Source of the DNA: Microbotryum silenes-acaulis
Taxonomy: Eukaryota; Basidiomycota; Microbotryomycetes; Microbotryales; Microbotryaceae
Direction of reading: 5' to 3'
Length of the DNA: 64,000 bases
NCBI GenBank assembly: GCA_003665825.1
Contig: QPFY01000012.1
Span: 992,001-1,056,000, forward strand
This document shows, in pieces, positions 32,059 to 44,239 of this stretch. A program made the position numbers and the translations under genes. The notes under the pieces are model-generated. The model did not search any database and was not told the DNA's origin. It worked only from the letters and a program-made list of their open reading frames with translations. The number at the start of each line of letters is the position of its first letter. The stretch's first letter is position 1.

Positions 32059-34275
32059 ATGTCGTCTTCGAAACCAATTCAAGCATCTTGGCAAACGCTC
32101 GCTAAAGGGCGTAAACATGCTTCCACGCAAGCGATGCACGCTTAACGAAGATGTCGGTGGAGGGGATCTTGTCGAACAAGGACTTGAAGATCACGGAGAC
32201 GGTCGATCTCGATGAACTGTTGAGAAAGCTGAGGGAAGGGGCGTGGTCCTCGGAGGAGGTGACGGTGCGTGCTGCATGATGTAGCCGAGGTTATGACGAT
32301 CCTCGAGCTCGGCGCGGTCGCGAGCCGAGCCTACCCACCGGGTTACTGAGCGTTGCATTCATGTGACGACTCATGTATCATACTCGGCATGTGAAATTTG
32401 CTCAAAGAGTAGCTGATCGCGGGGCTACCACCCTTGTATCATTGCAGGCCGCCTTCTGTCGCCGCGCGGTAGTGGCGCATGAACTTGTAAGTGGCACGTG
32501 ACCTCGACGGTGAACTTCTTTTTTGCTTCGAAGTGACGAGAAGAGCCCTCATCCACTTGCCGAATTGATCCCCATTTGAATTTGACTGAAACCTTGATGG
32601 GGCTTTCAAATTATCTTGTACGAACAAACGAATTGCTTGACGGAAACCTTCTTTGATCGAGCACTCGCCCGAGCTCGAGAATTGGACCAGATCCTCAAGA
32701 AGACCGGCAAGCCGGTAGGCCCCTTGCATGGATTGTGCATCAGCCTCAAAGATCAGATCGACGTCGAAGGTGTAGAGCTGAACATGGGATACGTTGAAGC
32801 TATTGGCAATATCAGCAAACAGAATGCGGTTCTTGTCGATATGTGAGCAATCGTCTTGAAGTTGTGCGCAGTCGGAAATGTCTCTTGCCCCTTTGTCCAT
32901 GGTGACTGACCGCCCAGAGTTACCCGTCATCAGTCTTCTAAAAGCGGGAGCAGTCCTGTACTGCAGAACAAATATACCGCAAACCTTGATGGCTGGAGAA
33001 ACGGTCAACAACGGCGATCTCACGTGTGGCGGCAGTTCGGGTGGTGAAGGTGAGTGCGATGAGCCTTTGTATCCTTGGTTCGGACAGCACTCACACCATG
33101 TCCAAAAAATATCAGGCGCTCTTATCGCTATGCGTGGGTCCCCCCTTGGGGTTGGAACGGACATTGGTGGCTCCATCCGGTAAGCGCGCAGAGGGCCATG
33201 AAAGACATGCCTCGCTCGCTGACTTATTCAATCTCCGCATCCGCGCAGCATACCCGCGGGCTACAACGGCATCTATGGGTTCAGGCCGTCATACAACCGT
33301 ATCCCGTACCAAGGCGCGACCAACTCGATGGTCGGTTTCGAAGCGATCCCTTCCGTCGCCGGCCCCTTCGACCCTGGCAAGATGAATTGTACCAACTGAA
33401 GGATTACGCAGGCGGGAACAAACTTTGCTTTGGGCTTTGGAGGGACGACGGGCATTGTCGCCCCGCAGCACCTTATGCTCGAGCGCTCGACAAGACCAAG
33501 AAAGCCCTCGAAGCCGCGGGCCATACCGTCATCGATTGGTCCTTCGACGACGCTCTCGAAGGTCTCAAGATCCTCGTCGATTTATATGCCGCTGATGGCG
33601 AGAAGGGGTTTGACATCGCTTGTGCCGAGTCGGGCGAAACGAGGATCTTTGGAAGGATGAACCGCGGCGATGGGAAGGAGTTGACCGCTTCCCAGTATTG
33701 GGAGCTGTGTGCGCGCCGGAAGGTGTATGTCAAGTCACAATTGGATGCGTGGGAAGCTAAGAGTAGTATCACGGGTACTGGAAGACCTTTGGATGCAATC
33801 ATAGGTCCCGTCTCGTGCCACGCTCCAGAAGTACACGGTGTCGCCGCGTGAGTGCAAGCTTGCGTTTACGGTTTATCTTGAAGCTTTGCTGACTAGCCCC
33901 GCTCTTTGGCCATAGATGGGGCTGGTATACGGGTCTGGCAAATCTGCACGACTACCCGGTTGGTGTGTTTCCCGTCATCCAAGTCGACCCGAAATTGGAT
34001 CCGTCTGCTCCTGCTCCCGCGAGCTATCGATCAGCTACCGAGAAACGGATCCAAGAGACGTGTGAGTGTTTGAGGAGTGTGGAGGACTTTGTTCCCACCG
34101 TCATCAAGCTGAGGATTGTCTCCACCCTTCTCTCGTGCAGATGATCCTGTTTTGTATGAGGATGCACCCATTGGCCTTCAGTGCATGGGACGCAAAGGGC
34201 AAGATGAGGCTGTCCTTCGGATGACCGAGATCATCGATGCAGCGCTGAGGAAGGCGGGAAAGGCGAGCTTGTAGC
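32059..34275 (+). pseudogene. Amidase-signature (acetamidase-like) pseudogene
   Basis: The exon pieces follow the fungal acetamidase family in order. They are MSSSKPIQASWQTLAKG, VDLDELLRKLREGAWSSEEVT, CRRAVVAHEL, the Lys region (LCISLKDQID), the Ser-cisSer region (CGGSSGGEG), the nucleophile region (GVGTDIGGSIR), and a C-terminal part ending in KASL at 34275. The catalytic Lys-Ser-Ser residues all remain. Three lesions are seen: a one-base frame change near 32140; an acceptor where the expected AG before NCLTET reads AA (about 32627); and near 33360 a frame change together with loss of roughly 30 residues after SVAGP. An active gene is therefore unlikely. Functional relatives hydrolyse small or fatty amides. 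It is tail to tail with SSF1. Confidence 0.75.
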
Positions 34276-34408
34276 TCAGGATTCAAAGTGTCGGACAGGT
34301 GCACGTAGAACAGCATGCGATGCATATCACTCTCGGTACCACTGCGGAATCGTACATTCGAGTCGGTCTGTGATTGCAAGCGCCTCGTGTAGAGGACGTG
34401 GCTTCTAC

Positions 34409-37052
34409 CTACCGTCCCCTCGAAGATCCTCGAGACGCACCCCTCCCTCCACCTCGTCCACCCCGCCCCCTACTCTCACCTCTCCCCCTTCCGCCACCAC
34501 CTCCTCGCCCACCTCGACCTCGGCCTGCTCCAAATCTCGGTCCCTCGTCCTCTCCACCGTAATCATCCTCGTATCTCGCCCTCTTGCCCGTCCCGCCGTT
34601 CTTCTTGTCCAACTCGGCAGTTCGCTTCAATTCCTTCTTGGTCGGTCCACGAGGCTTGGCAATGCCCACAGCAGCCGGTGCCGGTCCCCGATCAACCTTC
34701 TTGAAGCCCTTTTGCTTGAACGAGGTCGCGCTCGAAGATGGGGCGTTGGATCGTTTCGTCAACTTGGCCAGAGGTGGCGGATGGTCGATAAAGTCCACTT
34801 GAGAGATAGGTATCGGGTCCGTGTCATCGTCATCGTCATCTTCCTCTTCTTCGTCATCCTCCTCCTCGTCGTTCTCGTCCATCTCAGAGTCCTGTCCATT
34901 CGGATCGACGAACGATTCCTCTTGGTCCGAGAACGAGTCCTCGGCGTCCGAATCAAGGGCTTGCTCCTCCCCCTCCTCTTCGTCTTCCTCATCTTCCGTG
35001 TCAGAGCCCAACAATTCCTCATCACTAGGTGCAGGTAGACCGTGCTCCTTCTCATAATCAAACTCGATATCCGAATCGATCGCATCCTCGTCGTCATCCT
35101 CCTCATCGTCGTCGTCTTCGCCTTCTTTGGTGTCTTCGCTGAGTTTGACACCCCCGTTCTTGCCCTCCTTTTCGGCCTTTTTGGCTTCGACGTTGGCTTG
35201 TTGCTGTGCTCGGCGTTCGGCGGCGAGCTTGCGACGTGCGGCATGGACTTTGGCCAGTTGCGCAGCTTCAGTCACGGATTTGTGTACTGTGTAGAGGGCG
35301 TCCAAGCAATTTGATCAGTTCTAAGGAACCCAAGAGCAGCGGCAGAAGCGCAGGCCATAAAGAATGACCGAACTGACCCATCTCATGGAACATCACCTCG
35401 CCCTCGCCCACGCCTTCCTCAATCTTGAAGAGGCCCAACTCCATCCTCGGGCCCAACTCGACCAACCTCACCGCCCTCTTCTCCCCCCTCACCCCCTTCC
35501 CTCGATTCCCCCTCCCGATGTATTCCCCGGGTAATCTGACTTTACCCTTCTTTTCATCCTCTTCCGAGTTCTCTCCACCCGATTGGGATCCGACGTCGGA
35601 TTGGTCCGACATTTCGGAATCCGAGGTGCCGACGAAGCCCATGCCTTCGTAGCGAAGGATGTAGTCGGCGATGTCCTGCGCTTTGGAAAGGTCCAGAACA
35701 CCTTTGCCTTTACCTGCGCCCGAGCGCGTCTTGTCTTGACCGTCGTCCGCATCGGATGGGTGTTCCTCTTCTTCCGAATCGGAGAGCCCGAGGGGTCGTT
35801 TGTTCGAGGAGACGGTGATCTTGTTCAATGAGGATCCGGCGATGATGCGCCGGATCGGTTTCGAAATGCCGATCGGTCGGACCGAGATGACGTAGTGGCG
35901 GAAATCGATCGTACGCGTGGTGGCGTTGTACGAGAGCAAGACGACGCGGCGGGCGGAGGAGAGGGGCATCTGAAATGGAGAGGGATGAATCAGCACGATG
36001 AAGCGTGGGTGGAGGGGCGACGGTACTCACCGATTGGACGTGGATGGGCGGAAACAGGTTTTGGAAGACGGTCGTCATGAGTTGAAGCTGCTTGTCCGGC
36101 GCACCGAATCCACTGAGGATGAGCTGTGGGGTGAAAAGACGGGGGGCTCTTCAGTGCCTGACCGAGAGCAAAGCTAGAGAGTCGTCGAGATGGCGAGGTG
36201 CACGCACCAGGGGAGCTTGAGCAAACTCTCGGCCGATCGCTCGGGGTCTTCTGGCCATCCTGAGAATGTCGCTCGCTAGCGAGTACCTGAGCACCTTGAA
36301 GCTGAGCGTCGGTCCTCGCGGCAGTCGGATCAGCCTGAGGTTGAGGGTGGTGGTGCCCTGGACGAGGCTCTGCTCGATGCGGTCGTTCTCTGCGGCGGCG
36401 TTCTTCTTGGACGAGGACGCTGCGGAGGTCGAAGCAAGTGGGGTGCCGGAGGAGGAAGATTGCGAGAAGACGAGCAGGTGGGTCACGCCGAGCGGTCCGG
36501 ACATGGAGACGTAGTCCCTCAATCGGTTGGATTTACGTTCCTAGTTGAGAGGGCAGGACAGCCAACGTCAAGCGCCGGAACAGCAGGTACGGGTCAGAAC
36601 AGAACGGCAACCAAAAGCCAGCTTGTATGGCGAGTGAAATTGAACTTGAACTGACCCGCAGCCGAGAAGCGGTATTGGGTTCGAGCACTTTGCGCAGGTC
36701 GTGGGTCAGCGCCGCGACCGAGTTGCCGACGACGCCCGACTTTACGACGAACGACTTTGGAACTTTGGGGCCATGACCGTCCGACCCGGCGGCGGAGGTA
36801 CCTGGTTTGACCTGTGAGGATGACGAGTGAGTTCGGTGAGTCGGCGGTGAGATCGATAAGATCCGATCCGACTCCGGGGGGTGGTGGGGTGAGTGGCTGA
36901 ACGACTTCGCAGCACTGCAGCCGTCGAACCAGGGGGTCGACTCGCGCTGCGTGTGGCTCGCGAGTAGAGCAAAGACAATCACAACGCAGAGCTGAGAACG
37001 ACAAACTGACATGGGTACGTGTCTTTCTCCTCTTGGATCCTTTGCGAGGCAT
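34409..37052 (-). CDS. SSF1: Ribosome biogenesis factor SSF1/Peter Pan (Brix domain)
   Basis: Six exons, right to left: 37011-37052, 36656-36811, 36208-36540, 36031-36123, 35378-35969 and 34409-35286. They close in phase to 697 residues. The N-terminus is basic (MPRKGSKRRKTRTH), then VPKSFVVKSG and LEPNTASRL-RERKSNRLRDYV, then GPLGVTHLL and RGPTLSFKVLRYSL, the core of the Brix domain of Ssf1/PPAN. A long acidic stretch follows (Asp/Glu runs), then a basic segment and a Gly/Arg RGG-type tail. The family works in the nucleolus in early 60S assembly, near 27S pre-rRNA processing. The acidic and RGG tails are longer than in yeast (about 450 residues). Divergent from RPC82. Confidence 0.95.
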
Positions 37053-37352
37053 GGTGGGTTTCGGTGTGGTGTGAGGTGTACTACGAGAAGGCAAGGTGAG
37101 CCGAGGTGCGCCTGCGAAGTGAGAGCGACACATGACAATATCGTTGATATCATTGATATCAGGCGGGCCAAAGTCAGAAAGCGCCGAGCTTAGTATAGAG
37201 CCGCGCGAATGGTAATGGTCCCCAACGCGCGTGGGGTTGAATCAAGCCGGCGATCGGTTGCGAAAGACGAGGCGACACCCGCCTATTACACCCGCACCAC
37301 CCACGACCACCGACCTCCGACCTCAGACTCAGCTGCAGCACGGACACACACC
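37053..37352. promoter_or_regulatory. Shared divergent promoter of SSF1 and RPC82
   Basis: Exactly 300 bp between two ATGs. Contains a direct and palindromic motif pair TTGATATCATTGATATCA at 37144-37161 (two TGATATCA copies, each self-complementary). Confidence 0.6.
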
Positions 37353-39976
37353 ATGGGGCAGGATCGCATCAGGCTGCTCACCCACATCGTGTACCAGCAC
37401 TTTGGTCCGGTCGTTGGGGTGAGTCCTACTCCACAAGCATGCGCCCCTCTCCCCCTCTCGGTCATCACCAAGTGTCGACGGCTCTCGAGAGCGTCGTCGG
37501 AGCGCGACGACCAGCTCTCGCTTACGCAGCTCATCACGTCGTCCCCACACCAGAGCAAAGACGATGAGGAACCGTATGATCTGACCACGTTCACCTCGCT
37601 CCTGCACAGGAAATCGCGTCGATTCTCCTCGCGAGGGGATCGTTGACGTTCGCGCACCTGACCCGGCTGTCGTCGCTGCCGCCAGCGTTGATCCATCGGG
37701 CCTTGCTCGTGCTGTCGTTGCACATGCTCCTGTACCACTCCGAGATCGACTCGGAAAAGCGCGTCGAGGCGTTCGAGATCAATCAGGCCAACCTCGAGCA
37801 ACGTCTGCGCGGTGGCCTCTACATCGACTTGGCCAACCGCAAAGCGCAGTCCTGGTCCCCTTCCCCTCCTTCCCCTTCGTCCGAGTCGACCCTGAGTAAG
37901 ATCATCCAAGAGATCTGGAAGAACGGCATGATGGGTACCCACGACCTCATTACCTTTGCCAAGCAAGATATACTGCTCCGGCACCGCATGCTCGTCATCC
38001 AGAACGAACTCGCCGCCGAATCCTCCGTCGACCCTTCGTCCTCGTCGAGCAAGCTCCTCAAGGGAAAGGGCAAAGCCAGGGTCTTGGGGCCTTTGTCCGA
38101 TGCCGAGGGTCAGTCGAGGTGTAAACCACTTGGGCTTGAACCCAGCCTCCCGGACAATTACAGCTGACACGCATGCCGCTCTTGTTTGCATCCCTCGGTC
38201 CAGCTCAAGCGCGCGCTCAAGTGCTGTGCAAACGAGCATTCCACGATGGCTATCTTGCGCTCATCACCCCCGAATCCCAGGAGATGCCCCGCTCGTTGGA
38301 GATCAAATGGGACACAGAAGCACGCCAGGGCATGAAGTGTGAGTAGTTGCAGAATCCCCAGGACCGGCGTGAAGCAGACTTTGCGATTGACCAAGCGCTT
38401 CCACCGAGCAGCCATCTTGTCGGCAAAGGAGACCAAAGAGGTCAAGGAGAAGATTCAAGCGCGCAACGATACTCATCACGAAGAACAAAAAGCTCGATCA
38501 AAGAACATGGTCAGTCGTCAGTCGCAGGAAGTGGTATCTATGACCCAAGTCGGCTGAAACTTGATGCTCGTCCGCAGACCCTCGATGAGTTGCAAGATTC
38601 GTACCGCGTCAGGAAGAAAACGAAACCGTACCACGAGAATGATTTGGACGATCTCGAGTCGCTCGAAGGGATGAAGGAACTACCCGTAAGTATTTTCGTA
38701 GTCACAGGCCTGCATTCTAACCGCTCCCGACTGAACGCTTCCCCGATCATCGCCCCAGAATGGCGCCACCTTTCGAGTCAATGCGGAAAGGCTGCACACG
38801 GTCTGGAGAAGCGAGGTCAGCCACTTTGTCGGCCTACGCTTATTGCGCTACGCGTTGATCCTGATAATTCACTCAATCCGGCGTGTCTTGCTGATTCTCA
38901 TTTTCTGTCAGATGATGGAACGATTCGCATCAGAGATCTACAATCCGCATATTGGGCGCGTCTTTCGTCTCGTGCTCGACGTCGCCGATGCTTCGATTCA
39001 CTCAATGGAGGATCAAGAGTCTCGTCAGTTCCTTCAATTCATTTGAAAGAGCATGGAACGCACATGTTGATACGATACTTGGTCGTTCTCGTTCACGACG
39101 ATAGGCCCGATAAACCGCAACGAGCTGTCGAAAGCATGGTCGTCTCTACCCAAATCCGAGCGTGTGACCCTCCGCCACGCCTTCAACGATGATCCCTCTC
39201 TGGACCCAAAGTGGGGGAGCCTGCACGAAAAAGAAGATGCCGATCTGATCGTCGAAATCCTCTACATCCTAGCCAAAGTCGATGACCTTGGTGTCAACGC
39301 CGCGAGTGGGTTCTTGAGGCAGGCGGGTGGGGACGGGCCAAACGCTAGGTGGAGCGTGAGGTACAAGGATCTTGGGGATCGCATGAAGCGCGCTTTGGTC
39401 GAAGCGATGGTCGAGGACAAACTGGACAAGAAAGCCATCAAGTGTTGGAGGATCCTGGATGCCAAAGGAAAACTCGACGAGAAGCATGTGAGCCCCGTCA
39501 TTGTGCCTCGCAACCAGTTCTGAATTGCCGAATTGACCCGGGTTTCTTTGGTTGAGCTTGGCCTCGATCCTTAGCTGGCACGACTGGCTTTCTTGACCGT
39601 CAAGGAAGCTCGAGAAACGATCGCGCGTCTTCGGGCCATGTCCTTCATCGAATCACAAGAGGTGCCTCGATCCGCCGACCGAGCGCCCTCTCGCACGTTC
39701 TACTTGTGGTATGTCGACTACCCCAAAGTCGTTCGAACGCTCCTCGACCACCAGTATAAGGCCTTGGCGAATCTCCAAGTCCAAAAGACGCAGCTGATGG
39801 AACGTTCGAGCAAAGTCCTCGAAAAGTCGGAGAGGACCGACGTTCGGGAGGACCCCAAGCTCATGGACTCGAGGGACAAGCAATTATTGGACGACTTGGA
39901 CAAGTTGATGGAAGCTTTGATCGTTGCCGAGATGAGGATTGATTGCCAGGTTTTCGTCTTGAAGGACTTTGCATAG
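37353..39976 (+). CDS. RPC82: RNA polymerase III subunit RPC82/RPC3
   Basis: Exons 37353-37418, 37610-38108, 38204-38338, a fourth exon ending 38509, 38578-38685, 38759-38815, 38912-39023, 39105-39487 and 39575-39976. The N-terminal winged-helix segment reads IRLLTHIVYQHFGPVVG-EIASILLARG, as in Rpc82. Later winged helices are DLIVEILYILAKVDDLG and VKEARETIARLRAMSFI, and the C-terminus carries the FYLWYVDY motif region and a coiled tail. In the family it forms a subcomplex with Rpc34 and Rpc31 that opens promoters for tRNA and 5S transcription. All junctions close in phase except exon 3 to exon 4 (38339-38390), where no AG fits; I could not resolve it. Tail to tail with the GH5 gene. Confidence 0.92.
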
Positions 39977-40157
39977 ATCGCGCCCTCTTCAGCCAGTGGC
40001 TGTAGGTTGGCGAGATAGCCCGGCAATGACTGTAGGCCACCTATTAGTCGCAACTTCTCAAGGAACCGGGACGCGCTCCCTGCATCTCCTGACTCTGACT
40101 GGATAGGTAACTGTAGTATGGCACTAAAGCAACAGGTGCAGCCTCCTGGATGTAGAT

Positions 40158-43031
40158 TTAGAACCCAATATACAAAAATACAATGTCGATCGCATCGGCA
40201 AAGAGCAACAAGACCGTCGAAGCCGTGTCATAGAGAGCGTCGAGGCGCCCGTGTGTGTTTGCTATATAAACCGCGACAGGCTCGTCCGTCGTATCGTCTT
40301 CTTTCAGCTCGATCGACGACGGCACCTTTTCTCCGACGGCCAAGAAGTCCGTCGGCAGCTCGTCGGCTTCTCCGCTGTCCTCGATCGTGCCGAGCTGAAG
40401 ACGTTGAGGAGGCGAGACCTTGCACAGATCCTGCCAAGTGCGTTGCGTCACGTCCTTGGGGATCCATCCGTGGTCGAGACCGGCCTGGTACGAAAAGTCG
40501 GCGGTCGTCTCGGTCTGTGGGTCGTAGGCGATACACATAATTAGCACTTGCAGGAACGTTTGACGAGCGCAGAGCATTGTATTTTGGGATTCTATAAGCC
40601 TCACCTTCCAAGTCCACATAATCCAGCCCGAGCCTTGCTCATACGTCGAGACTTGCACTTCCCACAGCCGCCCTAACTGCTCGCGGTAATCTATCGCGAA
40701 CTTCTCACCGTTCCCCGAGATGTCCCGACATCTGCCCATCGCTCTGGTCCCTGGCCATCTGTATTGAAAGAATCGACATGTCAGAAGATGATGCTACAAT
40801 CCCTCTCTCTCTCGCCTCCATCGAGCGTTTGAAGCAGAAAGCGCGCAATAGCGAGAAGGACTTACGAGCCATCATAGCGCGACGGCCAGCCGATCTGTTG
40901 CTCCGGCCTCGAGTAATTTGCTCCGGGGAATGCCTGGTTGCAGTCCGTCGGCGCCGTCGACCACTCTCCTACGACAGGGCGTAACCCACCTGCGGTGATT
41001 TGCGAGAGGTAATGTCCGTACTCGCAATAGTGTTCGATCCGCTGCGCCTCCGAGAAGCGAATCTCTTGCTCGTCAAAGATAGAGTAAATGTGCGTGTCGA
41101 TCATCACTTTGCCTTCGTAGGTTGAGTTGCGCATGAAGTCTTGGCGGTGCGGAGGTATCACATCAGCTACTGCAACGCCTGCCGAGGTTCAAGAACTCCG
41201 AACTTACCCTTCCAGTGCGATACTCCCTTGAAAGCGTCGTGGATCACGTAGAGCAACGAGCGAGACGGGTCGGTACCATCAAGTCTGCAAATTGCGCAGC
41301 GTTCGTCGAAAGAGAGGGTCAGCTTAAGCAATGCGTGCGGGTACGGAGCCGAGATGATCAGCTGACTTCGCGAGCTGAAATCCATCATAGTAATAGTCCT
41401 CGGCAGCTGCGAGGACGCCAGGCTCGTGACCCCACGGCTCGTTGATGGGTTCTAAACAGGCATAGCTAACCGTCAGTACAGACATTCAATGAGAGAACAC
41501 ATGCGAGAGAACGCACGGATGGCAGTGACGACATTGCTGTGAAGCATTGAGACAGTTCATGTCAGTTTCCACGCTACTCGTGAAGCAGTTCAATCACTAG
41601 CAACTCACTGGTACTCTGGTTTGGAAAATTCGTCGGCGAGCACCTTGAGCACATTCCGGGTCCTGACTAAGTTGGTCGCATTCTTGTTCCACTCGATGCT
41701 TCCACGTCGACCACTACAAAAAAAAGACTCGAGGTCAATTCAGACAGATGCCCATCTACTCGGCATTGTTTTGACCCTCTTTCCAAAGTCTTACGAGTTG
41801 TCGAGAGCGTTCTGAGACCCTGGCACGCCGTGCCTGCTCGAGTGCGGTGAAAACAGGTGAGTGGTCTGAAACCGGGCTCGAGGATCACATACACAGAAGA
41901 AACATACAAGTCGATGAGTACCCTCAGGCCCGCCTTCTTCGCCCACTTGATGGCCGCGTCGAGATAGTAGAGCGAGCCGGGAATGTAAGGCTCTCCTGCG
42001 GCTATGTCGATGTCGACGGCCCAGTACCCAACCGGTACACGGATATGGTTGAGACCTGAATTAAATCAAGAGGCAATGAAGCAAGGGAGGGAGAGAGGGA
42101 GAAGGGTTGAGGAACATGTGAGTCTCGGTGGAAAAAAACTCTCATAGCATTCGAGCATAGAGCTGAAAGTTGTCCTAGAACTTGACCCACCGGCTTCCGC
42201 AATCTCCTCGATATCAAGCTCCGTCATCCATGAATCCCAGTGATCCCTCAATGCTGAGATAGGAGATGCAAGCGTGAATACTCAGCTTTGGCTGGTGTGA
42301 CCATTCGCAGCCGTTGGCAATGAAGGCGTTTGATTCGCTTGCTCACCTGTGGCCGCGACTTCACGATCCTGATACTGGCAGAAGGTCCATTCATCTTGGA
42401 TTCCTGCAGGTGGGTTGTTCCGACTCATCAGTGAAACCGCTCATGGGTACCCCTCCGGCCGAGGATCGATCCGTTTAGCGGAACCGCCGACTAGAGCGCG
42501 CGCAGCCGACTTACGCCAGTCCGCGCGATTCGGTTCCAGGTAGAGCGAGGCCTTGATGAAGGGTTCCGCGACGAGCCAACCGCCTAGACTGACGCCTCTG
42601 ATCTTGTCGTTGGCGTAGTCGAAGGGTCTGAGCAGGGTTGGCGAGGTCTCCTCGGCGTCGGACTCCGTCGGGGTGGCCCTACTGGCCACTCGCTTGCGCC
42701 GACTCAAGCTCCCTTTCAACGCGTCCGAGCGTGCTCGACCGTTGGCTGAAGGAACGGCCGCGCGGCGTCCGCTTCGTTTTCGTCGGTGAAAAGATGTATA
42801 GGCAGATGCGGCGTCCTCGACATAACCCGCTTTGACGAGCTCTGATCGATCGAGGCCGAGTTGGCGTTGGTAGGGGCTCGCACTGCTCGACCCCAATGCC
42901 TCGGAGGGCGACGCGCTTCGACGCGCTGCCGGATCACGTTCGAGTCGAAGCGCCGCGTCGGTGATTGGAACGATGCACAGGCCCGCGACGACGCACAGTG
43001 CGGCGGCGGCGATGTTGTTAGAGCCGATCAT
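40158..43031 (-). CDS. GH5 exo-beta-1,3-glucanase, membrane- or wall-associated
   Basis: A many-exon minus-strand gene; exon 1 is 42515-43031. Recognisable pieces in order are IRGVSLGGWLVAEPFI, IQDEWTFCQYQ, LNHIRVPVGYWAVD, HGVPGSQNALDNS, EPINEPWGHEPG (acid/base Glu in NEP), then MIDTHIYSIFDE, VVGEWSTAPTDC (nucleophile Glu), GSGWIMWTWK and LDHGWIPKD. These define the fungal exo-1,3-glucanase branch of GH5, which trims beta-1,3-glucan in the wall. The N-terminus has a hydrophobic signal-like stretch, then about 130 residues rich in Arg/Lys with dibasic sites (RRKRS, RRKRVA) that Kex2-type proteases could cut. The C-terminus is hydrophobic (STVLLLFADAIDIVFLYI), which could be a GPI signal or membrane tail. 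Only some internal exon ends were fixed. Confidence 0.9.
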
Positions 43032-44239
43032 CACCGAATGTGACTGTGTCGGAGATGGCGAGCTGTGGATGGACGGATGGGAGTGGGGACGCGGAGAGGT
43101 GGGCCGATGAGTGAGCGCACTGCAGTCTGAATGATCTGAATGGTCAGCGTGCACGCAGCGCTGCGCCACTGAATGAGACTGAATGCAACTCAGGCCGGCA
43201 CCGAGCACCGAGCGGAAGCACGTTCAACCTTGCCAGCAACCTAGAAATCACGCAAATTGAACGAGACTACTCATGGGCAGTCAAGTCGTTTTTTAGGTCG
43301 AAATAAGAAAGTCGAGATAGAAAACACAAGCCTCAGTGATCGTTTTGTGGTCGAGTCTTGTGGAGACCCGGCCTTTGGTGTTGAAGACGCTGATCATCTG
43401 AGTACACCCGTCGAGTCTGCGTCACTGCTACCAGTTCACTCCGCACTGCCTCAAGATTCCTTTCACGCCGACTAGGAGTGTACATTGTGCGCCTTTGGCC
43501 CAAGTTTGAGCGCCCTGGCTCGTCGCTGCTGGCCAGCGCTCGAAGCGGAAGGAAAGCAGACTCGGCGGAAGGCACTGTGGAAGCTGCCAGCAGCAGCCAG
43601 CAAGTGACCACAGCCACAGGACTCAGGAGCTCAGGAGTCCACAGGCTGTGGCACTATGATGATCGTCGCTCGTCGAACGTCTCGTGTCGGCCTTGAAGTA
43701 ATTTGAACGACGTTCACGCCGACTTCTATTGAATAGTGATTTCTAAATTCTAACATAGCTTTCGTTTGGGCTTGGGCCGGGGGCGGTTTTCCCCACGCCA
43801 TGCAGTGCAGTGCCGGCCGCGTGCCGTGAAGAAACCGGCGGGGCACTGCAGCGCAAGCAACTTGGGGGGGCAAACCCACCGAGGAGGCGGGCGGGAAAGG
43901 GAAAAATCTCAAGTTCCGAGCAAGCCGGGGGCTATGTTGCAAGGGAAAGTATGTAATCCTAGCGAGATGGGTTAATTCACACCGCACTCGCTCGGGGAGC
44001 CCGATAAACCCCGATGGTCGCCTTTGGCAACGGGCCCGCCTGCGTTAGCCTGCGACTGCCTGCGACTGCCTGCGACCTCCTGCGACCGCCGGGCGCGCCA
44101 GTTCCTGCTGGGCTCACCGTAAACCGGTCCTTACCCAGACTCCCCACCCTCCCCGCTCAACGACGAAGGTTAGTCCGATTGACCAACACAGGCCCAAGGC
44201 TTATATCAACGCTGATTCTGATGTTTATCGTGGTGGTAG
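43032..44239. other. Intergenic between GH5 and SmD3
   Basis: No supported gene. The last 200 bp hold the SmD3 promoter and a short tandem repeat (separate entry). An intron acceptor (GTGGTAG) directly abuts the SmD3 ATG, so a 5'UTR intron is likely. Confidence 0.45.
44039..44090 (+). repeat. Tandem repeat, 10-bp unit CCTGCGACTG, about five copies
   Basis: Degenerate copies (CCTGCGTTAG, CCTGCGACTG twice, CCTGCGACCT, CCTGCGACCG) lie about 150 bp before the SmD3 start. Confidence 0.85.

Noticed and set aside
34821..35057. Plus-strand poly-Ser frame
   Set aside because: Antisense of the Asp/Glu run in SSF1; Ser-rich frames opposite acidic tracts are expected.
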